Counted from the stretch's first letter, positions 1 through 9,124 are shown. The stretch: DNA of 64,000 nt from Arthrobacter globiformis (GCF_030815865.1 NZ_JAUSXI010000001.1:2480001-2544000), one strand, 5' to 3'. Notes: generated by a model not told the origin, from the letters alone. Translations and numbers: made by a program.

Positions 1-180
1 AGATGCTTGGATCAGCGATCCAATCTGTCCGGTAGGGGCAACGTCCAAGCCCTTCCCTTGATCCGCGACGATGTCGCTCTTGGGCTCGTCGGCCCGCCCT
101 ACGTCCGGAACGTCGAGTAACTCGTCTTGGGAGCCGTCCACGTGGGTCATGACGGTATAAGGCATCGCACTATTTGGCAT
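1..180 (-). CDS. hypothetical protein, N-terminal part, runs off the left edge
   Basis: This minus-strand frame is open from an ATG at 180 to the window edge (60 codons) and reads MPNSAMPYTV... with acidic, polar content. A GAGGGG ribosome-binding site lies about 8 bases upstream of the ATG; further in-frame ATGs at 165 and 150 are alternatives. I do not recognise the family, and no membrane segment or signal peptide is visible in the part present. It is transcribed away from the decayed plasmid-like gene to its right. It could also be a fragment; the ribosome-binding site and the uninterrupted frame are the only support. Confidence 0.35.
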   Translation of the reverse strand, partial: MPNSAMPYTVMTHVDGSQDELLDVPDVGRADEPKSDIVADQGKGLDVAPTGQIGSLIQAS

Positions 181-291
181 TCAGCAAGCCCCTCTAGCCT
201 TTAGCCGGGACCCGCCGGCCGCTGTCCAGAGTAACCGCGACCGGGCAGTAATGAGGATCAGCCCAGACTGCAAGGTTGGGCGAGGAATTCG

Positions 292-1070
292 GTGCACAGT
301 CCTCCGGATGAACGTCCGATTGGGGGAAGGACTGGGTGGAGGGCCCGGGGATCACGGTTCTCGGACGTTTCCACCGGCACCCTAAGAACAGGCGCCAAGG
401 AAGGTGCAGCTGATGCAGCCGGGCTGTATTCCGATCGCAGCGGCGAACAACTGGCACGAATGAGAGAAGAAGAACAACGCAACATTGCCGCCGCAGAAGA
501 ACAGCGCGCACGGCAACTGCAGGAATGATTCGAGGCCCAACGCGCAGCAGCGCGCGCCCAGCTCGCACCCACCGCACGTGACAACTGGTGGGACAAAGCC
601 CACACCCGGCATGATCGAACAAGCCCATCAAACAGCCACGGCGTGGAAGGCATACGACCCCGAAGCGGCCCAAGCATCAGAACACATCCGCGGTCAGGTA
701 CAGGCCCGGTACGGCATCGCCGTCAACAACACAGGAGTGGACGAAGCGTCCGTTTCCGCGGCCCTCAACCGGGCACAGCAAGCACGAACCGAAGCCGAAA
801 GCGAACGGACCAAAGCCTCTGCTGCACGCACCGGTGAAGTGGTGGCCGAGCTGCGGTGGCGGGCGCCAATAGGCAGGACAAAAGGCACAGGACGAACCGG
901 GCTACGACGCCCCGGAGCGGCGTCAGCAGCTGGCGGAAAGCCTCGAGGGCAAGGGCGACCGTGAAGCGGTCAGCTTCCGACTCCTCGCGGACAAACACCA
1001 AGGCACGCCGGCGACTGCCGCCGTAGCTCCAAAACCGTCTCTTTCTAAGACCTCAAAGACGGCCAAGTAA
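292..1070 (+). pseudogene. decayed plasmid/mobile-element-type protein, coiled-coil rich
   Basis: Three frames join into one Ala/Glu/Arg/Gln-rich helical protein tail. Frame 1 runs from 292 to an in-frame TGA at 526-528 and on as FEAQRAAARAQLAPTARDNWWDKAHT. Frame 2 takes over near 605 (GMIEQAHQTATAWKAYDPEA...). Frame 3 takes over near 870 (AQDEPGYDAPERRQQLAES...) and stops with TAA at 1068-1070. One nonsense codon plus two frameshifts indicate a dead gene. The composition, with a long charged helix and a basic KTSKTAK end, is like C-terminal tails of relaxase or mobilisation proteins on Arthrobacter plasmids, but that attribution is inference. The start is unknown; 292 is only where the reading becomes plausible. 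Confidence 0.5.
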
Positions 1071-1202
1071 GTGGGCAAGGGGAGGACTTTGGAACGCGGA
1101 GGACTCGAACGTTAGCTGTCACGCGTGGCGGTTAGGCCGAGAAGCCTGGAGTAGGTAGATGCTATTCAAAGGCTAGAACCGACGGTTTACGGAAGAGGCG
1201 CT

Positions 1203-2021
1203 GTGACTGTACAACGAAGCGGAATGATGTTCGCGACCATGAAGGTTATCGTCTTCTGTTTGGCACTAACTTTAACTCTGACAGCCTGTGCTCCAGGGCC
1301 AGCACCAGAGCCCTCCGAAAGTTCCACGACAAGATCAGCAGAACCGACCAAAAGTGAGTCGCCGGCGCCCACAAAAGGTGACCCCGTTCCGACGTCTACT
1401 GACGCAACCTTCAACGGCGTGGGATTTGATGTAGCTTTCTCCTTCGACTACCCCGCAACGTGGACCGTGACAAATACTGGCCCGCCCAACCAAGAGGGGG
1501 GTCCCTTCGTGATCTCAAATGAAGCGGGCGTCGAAGTCGCCTCCCTTGTGGTTCAGCCATATCTCGAGGTTGAACCGTGCCGGGGAGTGTGCGGCGATAT
1601 GGCTGTTAGCTACCTCGGCGAAGTCCCTGGGCAGGGAATGCTGGGCGACAAATCATACGCAGTTCAAACCAAAGCTATGGACCTTACTTCAAGGGAGGAT
1701 CTTCAGAAGGGGAACAGGTGGGCAGGCAACGTTCGGCTCATTGTAGGAGTAGTTGGCAACCCTTCCACAACACAGGCAGAGGATCCTTTCCACTTCACTA
1801 CCCGTGCGGGCATTGATGTTCCGTCAACCAGCAGCCCCGTTCGTCCGATTATTTTCGCGGCCGACCGGTACTTCGAAACGATGACCGAAGCGAAGGCCTA
1901 CACCTCATCGAATGAGCACACACGGATTCAGGCGATGATGCGATCGCTCAAGGCAGCAGCCATCACCGGCACCGGAAGAGGTACACCCACCCCTACAGCG
2001 ACACCGACAGGGCTTCGCTAG
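1203..2021 (+). CDS. secreted lipoprotein of unknown function
   Basis: A protein of about 272 residues with a lipoprotein signal: a short basic N-terminus, a hydrophobic stretch VIVFCLALTLTLTAC, and a lipobox ending LTA|C at about residue 29. A Ser/Thr/Pro-rich tether (about 30-65) follows, then a globular part beginning GVGFDVAFSFDYPATWTV, a layout typical of surface lipoproteins with a PsbP/LpqN-like beta fold. The tail is Thr/Pro rich. GTG at 1203 has GGAAGAGG just upstream; ATG at 1224 or 1227 would also give a working signal peptide. A strong hairpin terminator follows at 2163. No function can be assigned. Confidence 0.7.
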   Translation: MTVQRSGMMFATMKVIVFCLALTLTLTACAPGPAPEPSESSTTRSAEPTKSESPAPTKGDPVPTSTDATFNGVGFDVAFSFDYPATWTVTNTGPPNQEGGPFVISNEAGVEVASLVVQPYLEVEPCRGVCGDMAVSYLGEVPGQGMLGDKSYAVQTKAMDLTSREDLQKGNRWAGNVRLIVGVVGNPSTTQAEDPFHFTTRAGIDVPSTSSPVRPIIFAADRYFETMTEAKAYTSSNEHTRIQAMMRSLKAAAITGTGRGTPTPTATPTGLR

Positions 2022-2162
2022 CGGAAGCTGTTGTGCTTAAAAGAGTTCTTATGAGATCCAGAGCGCATTAAGAAAAGGGGCTCCGGCCCGGGTTGAGGAC
2101 GTTCTGCAGCAAACTGGTTGCATGTCCGAGCGATACAACGGACGACATGCAGTAGTTTCTAA

Positions 2163-2199
2163 GAAGGAGTGACCGACGACTCGCATCGGTCACTCCTTC
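2163..2199 (+). terminator. hairpin terminator
   Basis: Perfect 14-bp inverted repeat (GAAGGAGTGACCGA / TCGGTCACTCCTTC) with a 9-nt loop, downstream of the lipoprotein gene and upstream of the membrane protein gene. Confidence 0.65.
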
Positions 2200-2250
2200 C
2201 GTCTTCTGATCCAGTCATCGACAGGCTGGAGCTGCACCTGAAGGGACACC

Positions 2251-3432
2251 ATGCTGGGTTTTTTGTCTAACCTGAGGGATGTCAAAAGCGCGTTGAGTGC
2301 CGGCATGTTGTTGCTGTTCGCAGGATGGTTGCTGCTGGGCGATGAGGTAGCGAGGGTGCGACCAACCGACGAAACCCTCGCTGGTCGGGTAGCAATCCTG
2401 GTTGACTACATTGGGCCTGTGGCAACGCTCGCCGTTCTTCCGTTCGTCGCGTACGTAATTGGACTCATCGTCCCCCTCCACTTTGTAGGGCAATGGATTA
2501 TTGCCAGTCGGAACAGGAGGCAGCAGGAGAATGATGAAGATTCGCAGGGGTCACCGCTGCAGGACTTCATCTTGTCCCAAATCAAGCGGGCAGCGAGAGA
2601 GAAGTCTGTTAGGGAGATGCTCGGACAGTTAAACCGGGAAGTCCCGGGTTTCGTAAAGATGCGAATCTCCTACCCCGTCTGGATGCTTCTCTTCCCGCGC
2701 AGGATCAGGCAGCGAATCAAGCATCTTTGGGGACGCAGATTAGTGGTTCACGCCCTTGAAGATCACTCGGGAGACGAGGAAGCCAAGAACGACAAGGTGA
2801 CGACGCGGGATGGCGGTGCAGCTTCAACAGTCGAAAGGAAAGAGGAGGAGATGCTGGCGAATATAGTGCTTCTCCGCGTCCGCCGGCGACGAGCTCTTAT
2901 GGCGGCCGCTCTGGCCCAGGCGGACAGCGGAGCTTACGAGCGATTCGATAAGGCACAAAGCGAATCCGATTTTCGTGCTGGGCTCTGTGTCCCTTTGCTA
3001 ATTCTCACCATCGTCACCGCACTGCAGATTCCGCTCGACTACCAGACCTGGCAAGAAAGCCCTGTGCTCGCGATCCTTTGGCTGGCTTCAGGAGCTGCGG
3101 CCGCATTCGGTATTGGATGGGGAGTCGTGAAACAACTCGAAATCAGGACAAGAGCAGTGGCTGCGTTCGCAGTCGGCTGGGGAGCTGTGGGTGCCCCAGG
3201 GGTGTTCGGGGTTCCTTGGGGACCGGTGGGAGTGTTGGCAGCGGGATGCCTCGCGGTTCTGGTACTTGCACTATGGGCGTCTCACAAGGGCGCCGAAGCG
3301 CAGGCTGAATTGGACAACGCCATCATTCTTGGACACATCGGGGTCCTCGAGTTGAAGGTACTAGGAACCAGCGAGACGCTTATTCCAAATCTGCGCACTC
3401 GGCTGTGGAATGCTCTTCGAGCTAACCAGTAA
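2251..3432 (+). CDS. multi-pass membrane protein of unknown function
   Basis: 393 residues. Hydrophobic segments are visible near 16-32, 50-77, 247-266, 271-292, 300-320 and 320-342. Between the second and third lies a long, charged cytoplasmic-looking region (about 80-245) with many Arg, Lys and Glu. The C-terminal membrane part is Gly/Ala/Trp rich with repeated GWGxV-type motifs. ATG at 2251 follows a GAAGGGACACC ribosome-binding site. The overall shape (two N-terminal helices, a large soluble insert, about four C-terminal helices) does not match a family I can name. It sits between a terminator and an unassigned stretch, apparently monocistronic. Confidence 0.65.
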   Translation: MLGFLSNLRDVKSALSAGMLLLFAGWLLLGDEVARVRPTDETLAGRVAILVDYIGPVATLAVLPFVAYVIGLIVPLHFVGQWIIASRNRRQQENDEDSQGSPLQDFILSQIKRAAREKSVREMLGQLNREVPGFVKMRISYPVWMLLFPRRIRQRIKHLWGRRLVVHALEDHSGDEEAKNDKVTTRDGGAASTVERKEEEMLANIVLLRVRRRRALMAAALAQADSGAYERFDKAQSESDFRAGLCVPLLILTIVTALQIPLDYQTWQESPVLAILWLASGAAAAFGIGWGVVKQLEIRTRAVAAFAVGWGAVGAPGVFGVPWGPVGVLAAGCLAVLVLALWASHKGAEAQAELDNAIILGHIGVLELKVLGTSETLIPNLRTRLWNALRANQ

Positions 3433-3954
3433 CGCTGCCTTACTGGTAAGGGAGCGAAGTAAGGAGTGTCCGTCAACGCCGGTTGACATAACGTCCGCTA
3501 TCCGTGAGCTGAGGCCTGATATCCAGGGGTGGTCAGTCCTAGACCGGGGAGACCCGAACCGCATAAAGGCCCTGACCAACGGAGAGCAATACATAAACAC
3601 TAGGCAATCAGGGCCAGCCGACCCGCCGTATTCTTGCTTTGGGATGTTTCCACTCCCAGGAAGCCTCTCAGTACTTACTGACAGGCTTCCTAAGTTTGAG
3701 CCCGACGGGCATGCTTTCCTGGCGCCATTCCCTGTCAAACCCCCAGGAGGCGGAACGTATCGCAGAGCCGACCGAACTCTTTGCTTTCGCCACTTCTGGG
3801 TCATTTCAGAATGCCGATATCCAAACTTCTGTCGGCTTTAGCAGTGGGCGCCCAACGTTGCGGCTGGCCGGAATTTCGTTTCGGAAGGCTCCTGGTGGCG
3901 AAATACATGGCTGCGGCGCCCCGGCTTAGGGACCGCCTTAGACATGCTCTGGAC
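3433..3954. other. no confident gene; weak plus-strand coding signal
   Basis: A plus-strand frame (3410-3841) overlaps the end of the membrane protein gene by 23 bases and reads DITSAIRELRPDIQGWSVLDRGDPNRIKA... It looks protein-like to about 3740, and then a different frame (to about 3929) looks better, as if one frameshift were present. Third-position GC is near 50 percent, so coding evidence is weak, and an antisense frame of similar length competes. I do not call a gene. Confidence 0.25.
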
Positions 3955-4077
3955 TGGTGAAAAGTGGGTGTGGACATTGTCCACACTTTTGGCTTCCGAC
4001 TGGCTATTACATCGGGAGGACTCGCTCGGATTGCCTATATTTTCTGGAGCGCCCAGTGTTTGCAAGGGCTGGAATGC

Positions 4078-4100
4078 GGTTCGAGTCCCACCTCGGGCAC
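4078..4100 (+). other. tRNA 3'-end sequence, putative attachment (att) site, left
   Basis: GGTTCGAGTCCCACCTCGGG followed by CAC is a T-loop plus acceptor 3' strand (acceptor CTCGGGC, discriminator A), as in actinobacterial tRNA-Leu. The upstream body (about 4013-4077) retains tRNA-like pieces such as CCCAGTGTTTGCAAGGGC but does not fold, so this is a relic rather than a tRNA gene. An identical copy lies at 34999-35021. Confidence 0.65.
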
Positions 4101-4111
4101 GTGTTTTCCCT

Positions 4112-4180
4112 GGTCAGGGGCTTATTAGCCTCTGACCGTGCACATTTTGTTCACTTGTAGGCCCCTTCGGGGGCCTTTTT
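4112..4180 (+). terminator. two hairpins following the tRNA relic
   Basis: First hairpin GGTCAGGGGCT-TATT-AGCCTCTGACC (4112-4137, 10 of 11 paired), then AGGCCCC-TTC-GGGGGCCT followed by T5 (4159-4180). Both have equivalents in the right-hand copy, which fits the terminators expected immediately after a tRNA gene. Confidence 0.6.
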
Positions 4181-4975
4181 CAGTGGTGGCCGGTGGTGTG
4201 GCCGGATGCCTCCTTGCCTTCCTGGATCGACGGTGCGTCCTTCGTTACTTGTTCATGGACGTCCGTGGCCTGGGCAACATGACCTGGGAAGAATTTGATG
4301 CGGGTTTCTCTATCGCATCGCTGCGTGTTCACGAGGTTCCTCCTGCTCGGTTTTGGGTGGCTGTTGTTCTTCTTCATGGTGGGTCCTGAGGATGGCGACG
4401 TGACTTGCGCTCGACCGGTAGGGAATCGGTGTCGCCGGGCGCTGACAGCCTGTCCGATACTGCCCGACGGCGAGGCGTTGCCCTGCGTTGTAGCCCATGA
4501 TGCTCACCGCCCTTCTTCCTGGGATCGAGGGTTTTTCTGTTGATAGGTGTTCATCGTTGCCCTAGGAGTCGACGACGTGACGCTGTGGATTTTTTGCCGC
4601 GGTGTCCCCGAAGCAAGGTACTGCTGCCTGGCTGGTCTCTCATGTCTGTTCATTGCCGGCCTGTTGGATGACTGCATGAGGGAATGATGAGCCGCCGAAC
4701 CACCCTTAGTGGAGAAGAGCCCACAGGTCAGGCTGTGGTGCGGCTCTGTCTTCTTCGGCGACTTGTCTGCAGACCTCCGCAAAGCCCCTTCCGCAGGCGT
4801 GCAGGCTCTTGCCCAACCAGTTTCGACGTCTCTGGTGCGATGCGCGGGGGTGTCCCTGTCATGTGGCGATCCAGGTGTTTCGAAAGCCGCCGTCAGAGAC
4901 GAAGGAAGCGGGCCTTACCTCGACAGCCCGGCGGCTCCCTGACCGACGTCAGGCTGGGGTGTGCTTAATTTGCAC

Positions 4976-5147
4976 AGAGGCCATCGGAGGCAGGTGCCGT
5001 CGACGCTGAACCCGTCCCAGGGCCCATTTGCTCCGACAAATGCAGTTCGTCGCCGATCTCCTGGCCTAGCCTCAGGTCCGCGAAGTCGATGAGACTCTGC
5101 TGGCGTTTGGAGAGTACGGAATACGCCACAACGCCTCGCGCCGCGTG
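4976..5147. other. no gene seen
   Basis: Short stretch between the repeat and the small gene at 5148. The overlapping frames are short and share no consistent codon bias. Confidence 0.3.
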
Positions 5148-5333
5148 CTATCTGATTTCAGAAACACGCCACACTAATACGGCGTCCGTGCGAGTAAATA
5201 GTCTCCGTCCCGCACCATTGTTGAGGTACAGCCAAAGGACCAGACCGTCTTCGGTCACGGCATCAACTCGACCGGATAGTTCAGGCGCGTCATTTTCGAC
5301 CAGGAGAACCTGTTCTCCTGGGGCCAACAATGC
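5148..5333 (-). CDS. small conserved-looking protein, paralogue of the broken gene at 27761
   Basis: About 60 residues (LAPGEQVLLVENDAPELSG...). It aligns end to end with the decayed product at 27761-28053. Shared positions are G-x-V, the E(D/N)D/G segment, GRVD-x-V, DG-x-V-LWL and (R)RL(F/Y)-x-R-x-(D/N)(A/V)-x-V. The pattern is short beta strands, as in an SH3-like barrel. No ATG is present; TTG at 5333 or 5330 are possible starts with no good ribosome-binding site, and the frame is closed by TAA a little upstream, so it may be 5' truncated. Function unknown. It lies beside the left repeat, upstream of the catabolic operon. Confidence 0.45.
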   Translation of the reverse strand, partial: ALLAPGEQVLLVENDAPELSGRVDAVTEDGLVLWLYLNNGAGRRLFTRTDAVLVWRVSEIR

Positions 5334-5566
5334 CGTCTGATGACGACTCTCCGTTTTACGTTATGCAAGTAGCAGTGGACGGCCACGGGCCATTTTTCCT
5401 CCATCTGATATTTCGAACCGGGCAACTTAGGCGCATGCTTCTTGGGCTCCGAGGGGGGCAAACGTTTTGAGTGTTTTAGGTGATCACTGATTTATTGAGG
5501 GGTTCGGCCTCCCCCTGGGCATTTGAACCGACGAAACCCTTGAGAATCGATCGTCGACGGCGGGGT
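5334..5566. other. intergenic, no gene seen
   Basis: Between the small gene and the aldehyde dehydrogenase stop codon. No terminator-like hairpin of note was found for the operon end. Confidence 0.3.
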
Positions 5567-7054
5567 CTAGCCCGTGTGGGGGTCGTTGATGCCGATGTAT
5601 TGGGTGGTGGTGTATTCGGTGATGCCTTCGGTGCCGCCTTCGCGGCCGAGTCCGGATTGTTTGACGCCGCCGAAGGGTGCTGCGGCGTTGGAGATGATGC
5701 CTGCGTTGAAGCCGACCATGCCGAAGTCGATTTGTTCGGCCACGCGCAGGAGCCGGTTGAAGTCGCGGCTGTAGAGGTAGGAGGCGAGACCGTATTCGCT
5801 GGCGTTGGCCAGGCGGATGGCGTCGTCCTCGGTGGTGAAGGTGGTGACGGGGGCGACCGGGCCGAAGATTTCCTGGCGGAGGATTTCGGCGTCGTTGGGG
5901 ACGTTGCCCAGGACTGTGGGCTGGTAGAAGTAGCCGGGCCCGTCCACGGGTGCGCCGCCGGTGATGGCGGTGGCTCCGGCGTCGACGGCGGCACTGACGA
6001 GGGCGTGGACGTCGTCGCGGGCGCCGGCGTCGATCAGGGGTCCGACCTGGGTGGCGGGTGCGGTGCCGCGGCCGGTGGCCAGGGTACCCATCGCAGCGGC
6101 GAACTTGGCAGTGAACTCGGCGGCGACGGATTCCTGGACGAGGAACCGGTTGGCGGCGGTGCAGGCTTCGCCCATGTTTCGCATTTTGGCGGCCATGGCA
6201 CCTTCGACGGCGTTGTCCAGGTCGGCGTCCTCGAACACGATGAACGGGGCGTTCCCGCCGAGTTCCATGGAGGTGCGCAGGACGTTGCCGGCGGCGTCGG
6301 CCATCAGGCGTTTGCCGACGGGGGTGGAGCCGGTGAAGGAGACCTTCCGCAGCCGGGAGTCCTTGAGCAGCGGTCCGGAAATTCCTGAGGCGGATGAGGA
6401 CGCGACGACGTTGAGGACGCCGGCGGGCAGGCCGGCGTCGAGCATGGTCTGCGCGAAGTACTGGGCGGTGAGCGGGGTGAGCTTGGCGGGTTTGAGGACC
6501 ATGGTGCACCCTGCGGCGACGGCGGGGGCGACTTTCCGGGTGGCCATCGCCAGCGGGAAGTTCCAGGGGGTGATCAGCAGGCACGGCCCGACGGGCTTGT
6601 GCTGGACCAGGATCTTGTTCTTGCCCTCCGGGCTGGTGAGGTAGCGGCCGTAGTCCCGGACGGTTTCTTCGGAGAACCAGCGCAGGAACTCGGCCCCGTA
6701 GGTGACCTCACCGCGGGACTCGGCCAGGGGCTTGCCCATCTCCAGCGTCATCAGCAGCGCGAAGTCCTCTGCCCGTTCGGTGACCAGGTCAAAGGCCCGG
6801 CGCAGGATCTCCGCCCGCGCCCTGGGCGCGGTCCGCGCCCAGGACGCCTGGGCGGCGTCGGCGGCGTCCAAAGCGGCAACTGCGTCGTCACTGGTGGCCG
6901 AGGCGAGGGTTGCGAGCACCTCACCTGTGGCGGGATCGTGGACGTCGAAGGTGCCGCCGTCGGACGCGTTTCGCCATTGGCCGCCGATCAGGAGGCCCTT
7001 GGGGACAGAATCCAGCAGTTCGAGTTCGGTAAGTGCGGGGATAGAAACAGTCAT
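5567..7054 (-). CDS. NAD(P)-dependent aldehyde dehydrogenase, succinate-semialdehyde dehydrogenase type
   Basis: 495 residues, normal for the ALDH superfamily. It oxidises an aldehyde to the carboxylic acid with NAD(P)+ in the cytoplasm. Visible motifs: PWNFPLAMATRKVAPA (cofactor loop, about 158-173), the FTGSTPVG segment, MELGGNAPF carrying the general-base Glu (about 260), GEACTAANR carrying the nucleophilic Cys (about 295), and the EIFGPVAPV and PFGGVKQSG C-terminal motifs. Sequence style is GabD-like. It is the last gene of the minus-strand catabolic operon, 86 bases after the ThDP enzyme. A ThDP lyase/decarboxylase next to an ALDH suggests that decarboxylation of a 2-oxo acid delivers its aldehyde substrate. 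The substrate is inferred, not shown. Confidence 0.85.
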   Translation of the reverse strand: MTVSIPALTELELLDSVPKGLLIGGQWRNASDGGTFDVHDPATGEVLATLASATSDDAVAALDAADAAQASWARTAPRARAEILRRAFDLVTERAEDFALLMTLEMGKPLAESRGEVTYGAEFLRWFSEETVRDYGRYLTSPEGKNKILVQHKPVGPCLLITPWNFPLAMATRKVAPAVAAGCTMVLKPAKLTPLTAQYFAQTMLDAGLPAGVLNVVASSSASGISGPLLKDSRLRKVSFTGSTPVGKRLMADAAGNVLRTSMELGGNAPFIVFEDADLDNAVEGAMAAKMRNMGEACTAANRFLVQESVAAEFTAKFAAAMGTLATGRGTAPATQVGPLIDAGARDDVHALVSAAVDAGATAITGGAPVDGPGYFYQPTVLGNVPNDAEILRQEIFGPVAPVTTFTTEDDAIRLANASEYGLASYLYSRDFNRLLRVAEQIDFGMVGFNAGIISNAAAPFGGVKQSGLGREGGTEGITEYTTTQYIGINDPHTG

Positions 7055-7140
7055 GGGTTTTCCGTTCGTTGAGCAGTTGCCGTGCGCGGGTGCAGAGGTT
7101 GTGGTCTTGTGCGGCGGGGAGAATGCGTGCCGCGGGTGGG

Positions 7141-8788
7141 TTAGTAGGCCTTTACGCGTTGTTCGACGACGAGGTGGATGAGTGCGAAGACGTGGTCTTC
7201 ATCGATGGCTTTGAGCGCTGCTTCGACGGCCGCGGGGACATCGGCGTCCTGATCGACTTTGATGCCGAAGCCGCCGAAGGCCTGGGCCATGAGCGCGAAT
7301 TCCGGGTTTTTCAGTTGTGTGCCGGAGACCCGTTCGGGGTAGTGGCGTTCCTGGTGGGTGCGGATGGTGCCGTATTCCTGGTTGTCCATCACGATGACCA
7401 GGGGAGTGGCACCGTACTGCGCTGCGGTGGCGAGCTCCTGGCCGTTCATGAGGAATTCGCCGTCACCTGCGATGGTGACGATGCGCCGGCCGGGGTATTC
7501 GAGGGACGCTGCGATGGCGGAGGGGACGGAGTAGCCCATTGAGCCGTTGCGGGCGCTGATCATGGCCGCGTAGCGCTGGGTGGGGAAGTAGCGGTGCGCC
7601 CAGTTGGTGTGTTCCCCTGCGCCGAGGGTGATCATGGCATCCGCGGGGAGGGTAGGGACGAGGTTCGCCATCAGGGTATCCATCCGGGCAGGACCGTTCG
7701 TCGGCGCCGCCGCGGGGAGAGCGGCGAAGGCTTCCTGTTCGCCGCGCATCCGTGCTGTCCAGGCTTTCCATTCGTCCTTGACCGGGAGGTCGATCTTGGC
7801 CAGGTCGCGGATGAACACGTCGGGCTTGGCGACGATCTGGTAAGAGACCGGCCCTGACCGGCCGCGGAGGGACGGGTCGATGGTGACGAGGAAGTTTTTC
7901 TTGGACCAGTCCTGGCGGCACAGGAACCCGTCGGTGATGACATTTCCCGGGACGGTGCCGACAAAGATCAGCAGGTCCGTCTCTTCGAGCAGGTCATAGG
8001 TCGGACGGGGACGCCCGTAGCCGATGGGCCCGACGTATGACGGGGAGTCGAAGGGCACGGTGCCCTGGGTCCGCCATTCGGCGGCTGCCGGGATGTGGTG
8101 CTTTTCCAGCCACGCGGTGAACTGGTCAGCGCCTTCCTGGGTCCAGTCGTTGCCGCCGGTGACGAAGAGCGGCTTGCTGGAGCTGGCCAGGGCTGCGGCC
8201 AGGGCATCGGATTCCACCGTGGTCATGCCGCCGGTGGCTACGGGGATTGGTGGGTGTAGTTCGGCGGGGATCTGTTGCCGGATGACGTCCTCGGGCAGGC
8301 CGATGACGACGGGGCCGGGCCGGCCGTTCATGGCCGCGAACAGGGCTTCGGCGACGATTTCTGAGGCACGCTCGGCGTGGTCCAGGACCATGACGCGCTT
8401 GGCGCCGGTGTCGAACCAGGCCTTGATGTCGAATTCCTGGAATGCTTCCCGGTCTCGGTGCGTCGAAGGGGATGAGTCCGACGAAGAGCACCATGGGGGT
8501 GGAGTCCTGCCACGCGGTGTGCAGACCGACGTGGGCGTTCGCCGCACCGGGACCGCGCGTGACCATCGCGATTCCGGGGAGTTGGTTCATTTTGCCGTCT
8601 GCTTCGGCCATGTAGGTAGCACCGCCCTCATGGCGGCAGACAATGGTTTCGATGGGGGAGTCATGGAGTCCGTCGAGGACATCCAAAAAACTCTCACCAG
8701 GGACAACGTGGGCGCGCTTGATCCCGTGGGCGACGAGCGTGTCAACGATGACGTGCCCGGCGGATTTTGCCGCGCGGGCTGCAGTCAC
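7141..8788 (-). pseudogene. thiamine-diphosphate-dependent decarboxylase/lyase (acetolactate synthase or benzoylformate decarboxylase type), frameshifted
   Basis: Two frames form one ~549-residue ThDP enzyme. The N-terminal part (GTG at 8788, GGAAGGA ribosome-binding site) has HVVPGESFLDVLDG and CRHEGGATYMAEA with the ThDP-activating Glu, and GPGAANA. At about 8461 the reading moves one base: PFDAPRPGSIPG in one frame should be PFDHRDREAFQEFD in the other, which a single extra base explains exactly. The C-terminal part runs to 7141 with GNDWTQEGADQFTAW in the middle domain and the ThDP motif GDGEFLMNGQE...MDNQEYGTI. The single indel could be a real recent mutation or a sequencing error; all other positions look intact. 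Likely role: non-oxidative decarboxylation of a 2-oxo acid, handing an aldehyde to the next gene. Confidence 0.8.
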
Positions 8789-8883
8789 TGTTCCTTCCAA
8801 GCCCGTTGCTGTTGGGCGAGTATGGCCTGTTCCGCAGATGAGGACCCAACCGGCCCGGTCTCGGTTTCTATCTGTGATGTCAT
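8785..8883 (-). CDS. small ORF coupled to the ThDP gene
   Basis: 32 residues, MTSQIETETGPVGSSSAEQAILAQ..., ATG at 8883, ending in a TGA that overlaps the GTG start of the ThDP gene (GTGA, 4-base overlap). It may be a translational-coupling leader, the remaining N-terminus of a deleted upstream gene, or a natural N-terminal extension separated by a frameshift. Ribosome-binding site is weak (GAGAGATAAG). Not recognised. Confidence 0.35.
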   Translation of the reverse strand: MTSQIETETGPVGSSSAEQAILAQQQRAWKEQ

Positions 8884-9124
8884 GTTTCTTATCTCTCGCT
8901 CTGCAATCCATACGACTAGTGGGTCGGGACGGGGGGATCGTGACGTCCACGAAAAACACATTGCGTCCGGCCTTGGCTGCTCGTTTGTAGACCACCGGTC
9001 TGCCGGGTAGCGGTGCCGGTGCGGCCCGGCGGACATGAGGACAGCGAAGGGCTGCTCACTGCTCATGTCCGCCGGGCCGCGGAATCGTGCGTCCCAATAG
9101 AGCTAGGGCAGGCTCACGCGGGCT

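Larger units (their letters stand above)
3955..4975 (+). repeat. left copy of a diverged ~0.9-kb direct repeat with a tRNA-Leu-like relic
   Basis: This block matches 34885-35800 in the same orientation, with extensive point divergence and small indels. Matching landmarks in order: TGTCCACAC about 95 bases upstream, ~87 bases of poorly conserved tRNA-like sequence, an identical 23-base tRNA 3' end, a CCCTGGTCAGG hairpin, a GGCCCC-loop-GGGGCC terminator, then scattered matches such as CTTCTTCATGGTGGGTCC, CCGGTAGGGAAT, GTTGGATGACTGCATGAGGG and GTCAGGNTGGGGTGT. No open frame is conserved between the copies, so the repeat is probably non-coding or long dead. The most economical reading is the sequence that follows a tRNA-Leu gene, duplicated by integration or accretion of mobile elements. 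Confidence 0.75.

Noticed and set aside
3361..3804. 147-residue minus-strand frame between the membrane protein and the repeat
   Set aside because: It overlaps the 3' end of a better-supported gene and has no ribosome-binding site or recognisable domain.
4013..4100. Functional tRNA-Leu gene at the left repeat
   Set aside because: Only the T-loop and acceptor 3' strand are intact; the acceptor 5' strand, D-arm and anticodon arm cannot be folded.
4709..4942. 77-residue plus-strand frame in the left repeat
   Set aside because: The frame is not conserved in the right copy, as a real repeated gene should be.
5480..6388. 302-residue plus-strand frame opposite the aldehyde dehydrogenase
   Set aside because: Gly/Asp/Val-rich shadow of the ALDH gene, without a ribosome-binding site or domain.
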